A program made the position numbers and the translations under genes. Shown here one piece after another: positions 24,104 through 34,718 of a DNA stretch of 64,000 nt (positions within the stretch are counted from its first letter, which is position 1; each line of letters begins with the position of its first letter). The stretch lies in NCBI GenBank assembly GCA_022316685.1, contig JAKJHU010000067.1:1240001-1304000 (forward strand), in the 5' to 3' direction. The notes under the pieces are model-generated. The model made no database searches. It saw only the letters and a list, made by a program, of their open reading frames with translations, and was not told the origin of the DNA. Origin of the DNA: Progne subis subis (taxonomy: Eukaryota; Chordata; Aves; Passeriformes; Hirundinidae).

Positions 24104-24199
24104 CCTCCTCCCACGGGTCCGGGGTGTCCCCCTCGCCGAGCTGGCCCCGCCGCTCGGCCGTCGTTCACCCGTCCAGGCGACTCCCGATCTCCCGGGTGG
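24104..24199 (-). other. Proviral 5' leader
   Basis: About 100 bp of very GC-rich sequence lies between the primer-binding site and the presumed gag start, as expected for the packaging/leader region. It is short compared with full-length retroviruses. Confidence 0.75.
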
Positions 24200-24201
24200 T
24201 T

Positions 24202-24219
24202 CCCGGGGCTTCGGCACCA
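24202..24219 (-). other. Primer-binding site of provirus
   Basis: Two bases (AG) after the 5' LTR end the - strand reads TGGTGCCGAAGCCCCGGG, which begins with the obligatory TGG complementary to a tRNA CCA tail. I could not match the remaining bases to a specific tRNA from memory. Confidence 0.85.
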
Positions 24220-24221
24220 CT

Positions 24222-24508
24222 TGCTGCCTCCGCTGAGGCGTAGCAACCTGGTTCAGGAACAACACAGCAGCCACACCCAGGCTGCTCGGGCCACCAGCTC
24301 ACAGACACCAATGTGGTGGATGGCAAATGGCATTTTATTAACTGATTACATGGGGTTATAAAACCTCTGTTTGCTACATCACATCCGTCTGCTTACGTTA
24401 TGAACTATGTGTTGCTTAGCTTATCAAGGACAACTAAGTGTTGAGGGAGGGGTTCTGTCTACCTGGACAACGCGATATCTTCCAACCGCCTGTCCCTAAT
24501 CTCCCACA
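24222..24508 (-). promoter_or_regulatory. Proviral 5' LTR (287 bp)
   Basis: It starts TGTGGG at 24508 and ends GCA at 24222 on the - strand, followed by the primer-binding site. The AATAAA signal is the complement of 24334-24339, with a TTTTATAA element about 20 bp upstream on the coding strand. As the 5' copy it would have been the proviral promoter. About 23 of 287 positions differ from the 3' copy by eye. Confidence 0.95.
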
Positions 24509-24514
24509 TTCTCC
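24509..24514. repeat. Target-site duplication (right) of provirus
   Basis: ttctcc, identical to 21272-21277. Confidence 0.93.
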
Positions 24515-25017
24515 CTCTCTACTCTGCTTTTGTGAGACCCCACCTGGAATACTGCGTACAGTTCTGATGCTCCTAACATAAGAAAGACATGGAATGTTTG
24601 GAGCAAGTCCAGAGGAAGGCCAAAAGCTGATTAGAGGGCTGGAGCACATTCCCTGTGAAGACAGCTGCTCAGACAGTTGTGGCTGTTCAACCTGGAGAAG
24701 AGGCTGCTTGGAGACCTCATAACAACCTTCCAGGATCTGAAGGGAGCCTACAGGAGAGGGACTTTACCCGGAACTCTAGGGGGAGGACAAAGTATAATGG
24801 CTGCAAACTAAAGGAGGGAAAATTTAGCTTAGATATACAGAAAAAGTTCTTTACTAGAGGAGATCCCAAAACAGCTTGTCCAGGTAGACTTGGATACCCT
24901 GGCCCTGGTAGTGTTTTGGATAAGGCCTTAAGCAACCTCTTCTAGAGGCAGAGTGGGGGATAGTTGAGACCAAATTATTTTAGGGTTCCCTTTCAACTCT
25001 TAAAATTCTAGGATTCT
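24515..25017 (+). pseudogene. CR1 LINE, 3' end segment
   Basis: The CR1 copy interrupted by the provirus resumes with 'ctctctactctgcttttgtgag' and 'caccaggaatactgcg'-type sequence (here 'cacctggaatactgcgtac'). It continues through 'gtccagaggaaggcc' and 'gctgttcaacctggagaag', and finishes 'cttttcaact...aattctaggattct'. Joining 20306-20553, 21068-21277 and this segment gives about 960 bp of one CR1 copy, the normal length of a moderately truncated insertion. Confidence 0.92.
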
Positions 25018-25780
25018 CCTTCTCTTTTACTTCATATATATATATATTTCTTAAATATTTAATTTGAAATCTTACTCATATATTATTTATTCCATAAATT
25101 GCTGAAATCATGTTTCACATAATATTTTGAGGTAAAGTTAAATAATGAAATCCACCTGTTATATATAAGTATTTTTCCTAAGATCTTTTATCTGTTTGTC
25201 TGTTTACTGTAAAGTAAACTTCTGAAATAATAAAGATGTTAGGAATCAATTAATATTATTATAATTAATTATTATTATTATTATTAGGAAACAAGCAAAA
25301 TTTTTACATCATGAACTTACAAAGCTGAAAATACTATAGATAGTCTTCAGAAAAAGGCTGTATGACATTGCACATGTTGTCTTTTATTATCCTTTTATCA
25401 TCTCTGTAATTTGTAAGTGAAATTTAGAAGAAGAAATGTTATTTTTATCTAAGGAAATGGCAATCATACTGTCATTCTACCAGTTACATTTTCTAATTTT
25501 TAATTCTGATACGGAGGTGATCTTTCACAAAGATTTAAGAATTATTGCATTTTTTTTCTACAATAGCAATATTTTTGTTGTTTGTTTCTAGGGGTATATA
25601 TTGTTAGACAGAATTATTTCTTGAGACTGCTATGTTGTTTTATTAAGCAGCAGATGGTTCTACAAGTTTATCATGTCTGTCCTTCAGTTATAACAGCAGG
25701 CACTCATGGGTTTTACTCTAAATCACAAACCAAACAAACCCCAGAAACAACAAATTAAAAAAAAGAAAAAAAAAAAAAAG

Positions 25781-25842
<62 letters not shown>

Positions 25843-27144
25843 AGAGAAGGAGAAAAGCCTGAGAGATTATGATGGTAGATTTATGGAGGCAGGGCAGTCT
25901 TCAAGTAGTAAGCAGTCTTTTTTTTTTTTTTTTAAGGTTGTTGTGGCTTTATCTATACATCTAGAAATAAAGGCTTTCTTTTCATAAGTAAAACAGTGTC
26001 ACTGACAATTGCTTTCAAACATTCTGTGTAATATTTAGTGGGAAACCATACAAAATACATAATGAATATTTATCAGGTTCAATGTATAGTGGATGAAGTG
26101 TCCCCTTGTTCTGTCTAGTGTTACACACTCCAACACAGCCCCAGACAGTATTTTTCAAGAAAGTTGCTGTCTTTATTATGTTATTTTATTGCTCATTACA
26201 CTACATCTGCCATTAAAATTCTCACTTTTTTTGTTTTTTTGTTGTGTACCCAGGAGTCTTGTGTATAAGTGTTTAATTTATTGCCATCATTGCCAAAGAT
26301 GAGGAGAATTTCTGTTTTCCAAACTCAAAATTGCTAGTTTGTAGATGCTCATTAACAAATAAATACTTGTGGTCATTTGAAGGATGTGTCAAATAGATAT
26401 TTGTACAACATCATGGAAGCCATTTTATTACTGTTTCTGATAAGAGCTCTCTAACCACCTGAAGGTATTTAAAATTTTATTTTATCTCTATAAATAAAAA
26501 GATTCAAATAATCACTTAAAACTACACTCATCTTTAACACACAGGGAAAAAAAAAAATAAAATCAAAATCCCAAAATATAATTTATACTGTCAGTAATCA
26601 AAAACTCTGCAAGACAGATGGCATTAACGTTTAAGTAACAGGATAAATAAGTTCTTGTCAATAATTTCAGTTATCAACTGTCAATTTGATTTTATTTATA
26701 GATAAGAACTAGATAGATTGACAAGCTTCTACCCAGCTAAAATTATGATTTTCATCTCTGCAATTTATATATAACTCTTTATCTTTCCAAATGCTTTATG
26801 AATATTGAAAGCAAACAATGTTTTGTGACACAAATCTACCTACAAGATTTAGTGTTCAAAGAAGAATGTGTGATTTTGTTCTGAATAAGTCTTTCACCAG
26901 TTTAGTTGATCCTACAGATTTTATCACATATATTTCCATGACACTGAGATGAAAAGGTAATTTTATAGTTCTTCTGATATGTTAGTTGTATATGCAGCTT
27001 TGTGTATTAAATTCTGAGGACTAAACAAGAGGTGCACAATTTTTTTTAATGGGGCCTTTATTTAAGATTTTTATAAACCTTATTTTTCTAACAAATATCA
27101 AATGAGTTATTTGGTAGTGATTCTACTGCCAGCTTGTAAGTGAA
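25018..27144. other. AT-rich intergenic DNA with long A tract
   Basis: No gene is recognised. (TTA)n simple sequence lies near 25248-25286. A long A tract with few G interruptions spans 25757-25839, including 59 uninterrupted A at 25781-25839. The 93-codon + frame across it is a poly-lysine artefact. Confidence 0.6.
25757..25839. repeat. Poly-A tract, 59 uninterrupted at its core
   Basis: The longest homopolymer in the window. It is preceded by 'aaaagaaaa' interruptions and followed by gagagagaagg. Confidence 0.97.
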
Positions 27145-27371
27145 GGCACAATCACAGAATGACAGAATGTTTTAGGTTAAAAGAAACCTTAAAGATCATC
27201 TAGTTCAACTCCTTTCATGAGCAGAGACACTTTCCACTAGATCAGGCTAGTCAGAAGCCCATCCAATCAGGTCTTGAACATATCCCGGGAAGGGGAGTCT
27301 ACAAGTTCTCTCAGTAACCTGTTCCAGTCTCTCACCACCATTAAGTAAATAATTTCTTCCTAATATCTACT
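27145..27371 (-). repeat. CR1 LINE 3' fragment, - strand (interrupted by LTR)
   Basis: It begins 'atcacagaatgacagaatg' and passes 'gatcatctagttcaactcc', 'cctgttccagtctctcaccacc' and 'ttcttcctaatatct', all reverse-complement CR1 3'-end blocks. It is cut at 'ctact', where the 1.56-kb LTR inserted. A short continuation, 'ctactctaaacttc', follows at 28933. Confidence 0.88.
27367..27371. repeat. Target-site duplication (left) of long LTR
   Basis: ctact, repeated exactly at 28933-28937. Confidence 0.8.
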
Positions 27372-28932
27372 TGTCATAGTTTTAATTTGAAACCGGGCAG
27401 AAACACTAATTAATGTAGTGGTTTCACGTTCACTAAATTTTGGTCTTGGTACTTACTCTTTTTGTGGGAGAGAGACTAGGAGAAAAACAAAGAAGGCTCA
27501 ACCTTAAAATTAAAAAAGAGTTTATTAACATACACTAAAAGAATAGAAAAAAAAAGTTGAAAGAAACTAAACCAGAATGAAACTTCAAAAAATGCTCTCC
27601 CCTTTCTTTACAAATTGGTCACTTTCTTACAAAACAACATAAAGAGACAAAACTTGTAATTTTCAGTCAGTTTCACTATCTGACAATAGTCTTTCATCAA
27701 TTCATTAGGCGAAGAGTATCTTCTAGAGTCATGGATCCCACTGACAACTTAGAATAGTTCTCCTGTGGGTTTTAAAGGGTCATAAAAACAACCGCCCGGA
27801 GAAACCTGCCTTTGTGACCCCTCCCATCAGCAGGTTCCCAAGATGCTCATGGGTCATGGATCTTAGACTTTTGCGTACTGGGGTGTCACCTTTTAAAGAT
27901 GAACAACTCTAAAGCAAAGGATTCTTCACCTCAAGGTACAGAGATATCTTCTCACTTCTTCACTGGTGCAAGGGGCTTCTCGTCTTTATCTCTGTTCAAG
28001 CATCTGATTGGATATTACTTAGTTCATCACAAACACCTTTGCTTAAATTTACACACAAATCAAAACAATCATCTCCTCAAATGCATATCTTTCTCATGAT
28101 TTAAAGGAATTACTTAAATATAGGGTTCATTTCCATGGCTTAAGAAAGAATAGAACAACTAACTCTTCAACCCTTTGTCCCAATAGTCTTTCTACTCTTG
28201 CTACTGACTTCATCCTGTTGTTCTTTATGTTCACTCTGTCTTTCCTTACTCTCTCAGAGAAGGGCTAAGCTCTGGAAGCTTCATGTTGCTAGGAAAGAGT
28301 TAAATCTGCTCTGAGTCTTTGTCTCTCTCTGTAGCTCATGCTGTTAGATGTTCAAGGCTGAGCTGATGAGGGAGGAAGAACTCATGCAGAAACATTAGAG
28401 ACTGGAGCACTCAGGCAGTCCGTAATCACAAAAAACCAGGCAGGATCATAAATGCCTTCTCAGCCCACCCCTCAGTGCAAATCGGGGTGGCTTCGGCCCA
28501 AATGGTGCCCATAGCTCTTATCAGGGGCCCAGCAGAGATCTGTCCCTGATCTAGAGAAATCTGAAGAAAGTAGCTGTTACAAAACAGCAACCTCTGCTTC
28601 CCGCCCCTTCACCCGGGAGCCGATGGAATCTGGCCAGGCCTCAGGCCAGCTCCCCCCAAAAAGGGGGGAGCAGCAGGCCCAGCTTGATGTTACCTGTCTT
28701 TCTCTGGCCAAAGGAAGAAAAAAAAGGACCCACTTACAGGAAATTCATGGGGTTTTATATGGTACTTCCCAAAGTTGCAGCTAACAATTTCAGTGATCAG
28801 AATAGATGTCAATATTCCAACTAACTCTCTGATAGGTCTCTGTCTCTTCCTAATCAATTCCCAGGTCTTGACCTGGAGAATTATTCTACAATTTTCTATA
28901 ACTAAAAAACCAAACTGTACCAACCCATGACA
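27372..28932 (-). mobile_element. Unusually long (1.56 kb) solo LTR element, - strand
   Basis: The element has inverted termini TGTCAT...ATGACA, is flanked by the 5-bp duplication ctact, and sits inside a CR1 copy that reads through when it is removed. No second copy of its ends occurs inside, and no gag, pol or env is recognised. It is therefore best read as one very long LTR rather than two LTRs with an internal region. On the - strand an AATAAA signal (complement of 27521-27526) sits about 150 bp before the 3' end, where it belongs in an LTR. A GC-rich core at about 28440-28690 holds a perfect hairpin. A non-autonomous LTR element with unrecognised internal sequence remains possible. The 66- and 77-codon frames inside are not convincing genes. 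Confidence 0.8.
28649..28671. repeat. Perfect GC hairpin inside long LTR
   Basis: gctcccccc (28649-28657) and ggggggagc (28663-28671) are exact reverse complements around five A. It would be a very stable stem in RNA from either strand. Confidence 0.85.
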
Positions 28933-28937
28933 CTACT
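28933..28937. repeat. Target-site duplication (right) of long LTR
   Basis: ctact, identical to 27367-27371; the CR1 remnant continues after it. Confidence 0.8.
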
Positions 28938-29536
28938 CTAAACTTCAAGCTGATACCTTTTTAGTAGCTCTTAGAACATGTCAAAAAATCTGGGACAGCC
29001 AGTCACCCTGACACATGAAGTACATGTACTTCTGGAGCAAGAACATGAGCAAACAACTGGAAGCCAAAGAGGATACAGTAGGACAACTCAGCCTGTGCTA
29101 GGCACCTCCATTTAGGAGACTGAACCTCTCGACATTTTTTATTCTTTTTGAAAAATATTTCTAACATTTTCCTCAATTTAGGAGAAATTCACCTCGAGTT
29201 AGGATTACTATCTCATTAAGAGTTACAGCAGTTGTTCAGTAGCAGTTTCACAGTTATTTTAGTTTGTCATAGTTGCTTTATCACCTCACCATTTATGTAA
29301 AACAAGCAAGTGGAGAACAAATTGGCTCACCACTCAAGTAGAATTTGAATGGAATACTGAATGTGCCCATTTATTGTTGGTAATGAATTTCTTATAATTC
29401 CACATGCAGTGTAATGGTGTGAGTTACTTTGTAACTCAAAACTATTTTTGGCAACACAGAAGACAACAGGGCATGGCATAAACTTTTATTGGCTTAGCTG
29501 CATATTTCTCTTTCTGTTCTCTTGCACGGAGAGGCG

Positions 29537-29573
<37 letters not shown>

Positions 29574-30321
29574 ATGTAATTGTTCTCAGTGACCGGGTAA
29601 CTTCTGTATAGAATTATACATCATTCACATTTAGTCTGCAACACCTTTCTAGTCAGACTGTGGAATGGAAAAGAAAGCAGAATTGTCAAGAGAGGTCCAG
29701 GAAGGGATAAGCAGGAGCAGGCATGTAACCAACAAATTTTGGAGGAATGATGAAAAAAAGTCTGAGTCTTTTATACAGCTAAATTCTTTCCCTTCTTTCC
29801 CAGTGATAGGGATTGCCATCTTCTTTGTAACCCCATAATCATTTATGAACTACATCTACAATCTAGAAAGAGTCAGGAGTTTTAGGGCTATAGGTGTATA
29901 TCTTAAATTACTGCATCCTATTATTTTTACATAATTTCAGGAAACTACAGGGAAAAAAAAAAAAAAAAAAAAATCAGTTGCTTTACCTTGATGGACTGTT
30001 AAAGATATTTCACAGATGAAAACATTTTAGAAAATTTCTCATTTGAATTCAATAAAAATCAGAGTATCACAGTGGTTTTGATCAATATGGCATACAGCCT
30101 AACACATCACAACTAAAGCTGCACTACTATAATTTTCTCAGAAGTTCAAAATTTCAAATAGATTCCAGCATTTCTTAAAACCGTGTTTGTCTTGAAGAAC
30201 AATGTTATATTTTGCTGTCTTTCAGTTTAATCACAAAAATTCCCATAATTTGATTTCAATATTTTTGATTTGTTATGCAAGACACATCCTTCAAAGAATG
30301 AGCTATGAATATGTAAGCTCA

Positions 30322-30430
30322 TTTGGTGTGGGTGGTGGGGTTTTTTTGTTTTTGGGGGGGTTTTTTTGTGTTGTTTTTTGTGGGGTGTTGGGGGTTTTTT
30401 GTTTGTTTGTTTGTTTTTTGTTTTTTTTTT
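30322..30430. repeat. 109-base G/T-only tract
   Basis: Not one A or C occurs on the + strand across 109 bases. Blocks of G (up to seven) alternate with blocks of T, then GTTT repeats. It is followed by a T-rich tail. Confidence 0.9.
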
Positions 30431-32803
30431 CTTTTTTTCTTTTTTTCATGTGCAGCCTTATGAATTACTCTCATTATATGTGATTGATGGCTATATGTTT
30501 TACTAAATTTCTGGAAATAATGACAAATTCAATAAATAAAAATTATTGGATATGTTGCAACACTAGTGAGCAAATATGTTTGATGGGCAGCATTAATTGG
30601 CTTAATAACAAGTGTGATGACTGGATTGAAATGGTATGTTTTCAGTGTCCCATGAGGATGTTTGGCCAAGCCATAGATACAGATATTCATGTTAGGAAGC
30701 AAACATAGCAGTCAATATTTGTAAGACGCAAAAACTATATCTTTTATTACCTAGGCTTCTGGAATGCATCCTTACATGAGAATAAAATAACTTTTTTCAT
30801 TACTTTCTTATTTTTTGTGTCTTCTCACTTCAAATGGAACTGTATTTGATGAATTGTTCATATCTCAAGAGTGATCCTACACAATGCTTCAATGAAAATC
30901 TATGTTGTGTTTCCAAAAGTTCCACTATAAAATCTTGTCAGGCTGCCGGCTAGCTGAAACAAGTGGCTTGGGAGCAGCATAGTCTTTTTTGTTTTAAAGA
31001 AAGAAAGACTGACAGATTTTATTTAGGTTTTTCACACCTTCAATTTTACCTATTTGAATCATTTAACAAGCTACAGTTAATATTATCCTGGCTACTATGT
31101 TACCTAATGCTTTATAAAGTGTCAAGGGAAGAATTCTGGCAACAGTTATTCAAGTTCCACTGAAAAGCAAAACTCCTATAGATTGCCATAATTGAGTCTC
31201 ATTTCTTCCTGCCAGTACAAGAAACATCAGATGACAGAATGTAATGAATATATAATATTCTAAGCTGTGGTTATTCTGTATGTCAAATAATTTTTCATTT
31301 TCAATGGAGACCTGCCTGGTTTCCTTGCATACTAGTTCAGGCTGTTGGTACTGAAGCAGTGGGAGAAAATACAGAAGCAGAGGAAAATACATGCATAAAT
31401 AAAAGGGAAATAAGATTTTGTCTCCATACACCAATACAAGGAAGTGGAATGAGATAATCGAGAGCAAATTGTATTTGCGAAAATATTGCTTCGGAGATGA
31501 GTTCCGAGTCAATTGTCTAACTCCCTTCCAAGAATACTCTGATTGAATTACTTTATCATCCAGTTACAAATAATAATAATTTAAAAAAAAAAAAAAAAAT
31601 CTATTTTGGGTCTTGGCAGAATATGAGGAGTTTATCATTTGCAGGGTCCACATTCAAATTAAAAAGGGGAAAATATATTGTGTTTTATTGTATTGCTGCT
31701 TTGATACTGGTATTTTAAGACAGTAAAAAGTAAGTTATCTTATGTAATATGTTTTGATACAATAGTAGTCTCCCGCTTTCCCCAGACTTCTCCCCTAGCA
31801 GGGCAGCATGAGAATGGAAATATAAAAAACTGCCTGTTCCACTGTTTGAGCAAACAATTTTGGCAGAGACTTCCATTCCCAAACATACCTTCTAATATTA
31901 ACCTAATGGCTAGGAAATTCTATAAAGAGATAAAAATGTTAATATCAATACATTTTAATCTTTCACTGTGCTCACATTTCCTATTTTGTTGTTGAGTGGG
32001 TGAGATGATGTGTTGTGGGAAACCAGTGTCATCCTAGCTATTTCCTTTCATTAAGAATTTTGAAAGGTAATTGGAATGTGGGCCCCATTGTTTCAGATTA
32101 ATTTTGTAATTTTCTTGATTGGATTCCAGTTAGGTTTCTCCCAAAATATCACTGAATGTAGGCACTTTGCTCGGTATTTCTTGCTCAAAATGTAACTCAC
32201 CTCAGTGGCTTTGTGAGATTCTCTGCTAATTTACTGAATGATTCCTAATCATAGAATAGGAATGCATATAATAAAGGGACAAGAGTTAAAAAATCTCACT
32301 GTCTTCAGTGTATTGAAAGCTCCTTTATATTTAACCTACTGTTATTTAACAAATTCTAGACTTCTGTGGAAAAAGAAAAAAAAAAAGAAAAAAAAATAGG
32401 AGATGCTGTTAGCAAAGATTTAGGTTTTTAGAGACTTAGAGATGTGAACAGGAGTTTTTCAAATCTCAGTTTTATGCGTAAGGACTTTAAACAGAAACTC
32501 AACCCCAAAATTGAGGGAGAGCTAACTTGCTGGCTATTTTTTAAAAATTCTGGTTCTATTCACACTTTATTAACACAATATATAAGTATGTGTGCCAAAC
32601 AATATTTTAGGGTACAATGCTGAACTACTGAATTTGGAAAAATTGAAAGTTACAGTACTGTGTGAAAGACAATTATTTTCCCATTATTTAATTTATTAAT
32701 ATGTTACTTCTACATCAGAACATAGTGCTACTATGTTATCTTCATTATGGTTGAAAGTTTAATTAGTTGTAGAATGGCCAATTTTTTTCTTTTTTTTTAA
32801 TTG

Positions 32804-32834
32804 CCACACAAATTCAAATGATGGATTTGTGTGG
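32804..32834. repeat. 10-bp-arm hairpin
   Basis: ccacacaaat (32804-32813) pairs perfectly with atttgtgtgg (32825-32834) around an 11-nt loop. It is too short for a microRNA precursor on its own, and no transposon signature flanks it. Confidence 0.6.
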
Positions 32835-34034
32835 AAATAAAAAGTAATAACAACAGTAACAACAATTTTTATAACAATAATGAACAGGAAGCCTGGGTTT
32901 ATAGATACATATATTCTCAAGTTACAGCAAAATGTTTTATATATATTAGAAGTTTTTAAAACAGATATTTATAATAATGAAAATAAATTTATTTTTCATT
33001 TTAAATTAAAAAAAAAAAAACAACAAAACCACCTTATACATGAAATATAAAAAGTCTTTTATAGAAGTCAGAACTATGAAACAAAATGCAGTTCAATAGA
33101 TTTGCTCTTATTTTCACAAGGTAATTTATTTGATAGTACCACAACTTTGACAAGCATTCTGGCAAGAATTGGAAGCTTCACATCCTTACAGACCTTCCTG
33201 TCAACATGTTTAAGTTTCAAAGCATCTGTCAGTATCAAACATTAGCTCATAAATACATAGTAATTGAGAATGTTTAATATTCATTAGCTAAGCAAAGTGA
33301 CATGTACCAAGATGCTGTCTGAAACTTAGGCACATAATATAAGCTATTCATCTGGATGTCCTCTAAAGTCAACGGAAAGGGGCATCTTGCAGAAGGCAAC
33401 ATTTATGCTAAATGTAATTGACAAAGCAAGGAGGGTTGAATCACTTTCTACAGGAGGTTCTGTATGTAATTGAATTACTATCATGCACTATCAGTTCTAT
33501 ATAGCTATAGGCCAGATTAATCCCACTATTAATTACACATTATTTCATTATTACATACTTTAAAGATACTGAAAATATCTGACTTTAAAAAATCCAAGTG
33601 TCTTTCCAAATGTATTGTTCCACGGCATTTTCTCAACATTATTTTTTTCATTAACGTTTCTGCTGATAAATCTGAATATTCAAGAATATTTTACAAACAA
33701 ATGTTGTATCTGTATTCATCGTCAAATGTTATGCATCATGTGTGATTAAATGCAAAGTATCTCAATGCCCAAGAAAAGGCAAGGTCTTCATATAGAGAGA
33801 ATATACAGATGTACTATGAAAACTTTTTTTAAGGTTAGGATTATAAACTTCTGTGTCTCTGAAAATGAATGAATTACAAATCCTGTAGATTTAGAAATAA
33901 ACTCTCCTGAGATTTCGCTTTTTGACTCCTTTTTTTTCTTTCTTGTTGTATTAAGCCATCTTTGCTTCCTGCATGTTACCCTGTTGCTGTGTGTTATTTG
34001 GGTTCATATTGTATTTCATTTTTATGTTGGGTTT

Positions 34035-34600
34035 TGTAATGGTTTGTTCTGTACTCCCATTCTCCTGGAAAATGTAATATCCTGAAGTTTGTCCCTGCCC
34101 TTCCCCCAGCCCATTCTCACACATCCCTTCCAGTCCCCTTCCGGGAATGTGATCCAACCCTGTTCCACTCCCACCTTATCACTGATTGGGTATTGGCTTG
34201 TCCCCTCCCAGATTCCCTTCCCTGGATTTAAGTTCAGACCATGTGGCTGGGTGGCCTCTTGATCTGTGGCTTTTGATCCAGAGCTCTTGATCCGGAGCTA
34301 TTCATCTGGGGCTCTGGACTCAGGGATCATGACCCAGGCTAGGTCTGGGGCAAGGATCACAGAAAAAAGACTGAATAAAGCCTTGGTTTCACTCTCCAGA
34401 TGAAGCGCAAGACCTCCTTCCTTTGCCACCGACGGGGTCTCACTCTCTCATGCTAAGGGAAAAGTTCTTGGCCACCTCCTGGATTTTAGGACCTTGAGGA
34501 AACTCCTAACTGCAGCTTGTCTCAAGCTAGCTGGAGCAAAAACAGAGCTGGGCAGCTCCGTGGGAGAGACAAGCCATGTTACCCTGTACCTACTACAAGT
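34035..34600 (+). mobile_element. Solo LTR, + strand
   Basis: A GC-richer block starting TGTAATGG. It has a C-rich U3, a repeated 'gatccagagctc / gatccggagct' motif, the signal AATAAA near 34375 ('gactgaataaagccttgg') and a U5 with 'gccaccgacggggtctcactc'. The 3' end is uncertain. It may end at 'ctactaca' near 34600, which would mirror the TGTA start, and no target duplication was found. The start heptamer and U5 motif resemble the LTR at 2947-3253. Confidence 0.62.
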
Positions 34601-34718
34601 AATCAAAACTCGAAGATAATTACGTGGTTTCCTTTGAATTTTTTTTTTTATTATTATTTTTTTTATTATTATTATTTTTTATTTTTTTTCCCCATGCCAT
34701 TGGGACATACACTGATCA

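Larger units (their letters stand above)
21278..24508 (-). mobile_element. Defective endogenous retrovirus (LTR-gag'-env-LTR), pol deleted
   Basis: A complete integration unit on the - strand: 5' LTR (24222-24508), primer-binding site, leader, the 5' part of gag, a stub ending in a deletion, env, polypurine tract and 3' LTR (21278-21564). No protease, reverse transcriptase, RNase H or integrase sequence is visible between gag and env, so a large internal deletion (or recombination) joined them at about 22890-22905. The total of 3,231 bp compares with 7-9 kb for a typical simple retrovirus. The two LTRs are each 287 bp and differ at about 23 positions by my count (8%), which marks an old insertion. 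It is inserted in a CR1 copy. Gag and env are each broken by stops and frameshifts, so no functional virus protein is expected. Confidence 0.95.
28938..34034. other. AT-rich intergenic DNA
   Basis: No gene is recognised. Simple sequence includes 32 T at 29538-29569, 21 A at 29953-29973, the 109-base G/T-only tract at 30322-30430 and A runs near 31581 and 32379. A 10-bp-arm hairpin lies at 32804-32834. The 120-codon minus frame at 31150-31512 is leucine/phenylalanine-rich AT sequence with no recognisable family. Confidence 0.55.

Noticed and set aside
24065..24274. 69-codon minus frame starting in the LTR
   Set aside because: It begins in U5 and runs through the primer-binding site and leader; only its last 12 codons are the start of gag.
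25706..25987. 93-codon + frame rich in lysine
   Set aside because: It is the translation of a long A homopolymer, not a gene.
27372..28932. Two short LTRs flanking a small internal region
   Set aside because: I looked for repeated end sequence within the unit and found none, so a single long LTR is the simpler reading.
30202..30483. 93-codon + frame with a hydrophobic tail resembling a membrane protein
   Set aside because: The hydrophobic part is the G/T-only tract translated as Phe, Val, Gly, Cys and Leu.
31150..31512. 120-codon minus frame as a candidate exon
   Set aside because: Composition follows local AT content, there is no recognisable motif, and a clear splice context is missing; weaker than the frame at 3664-4194.
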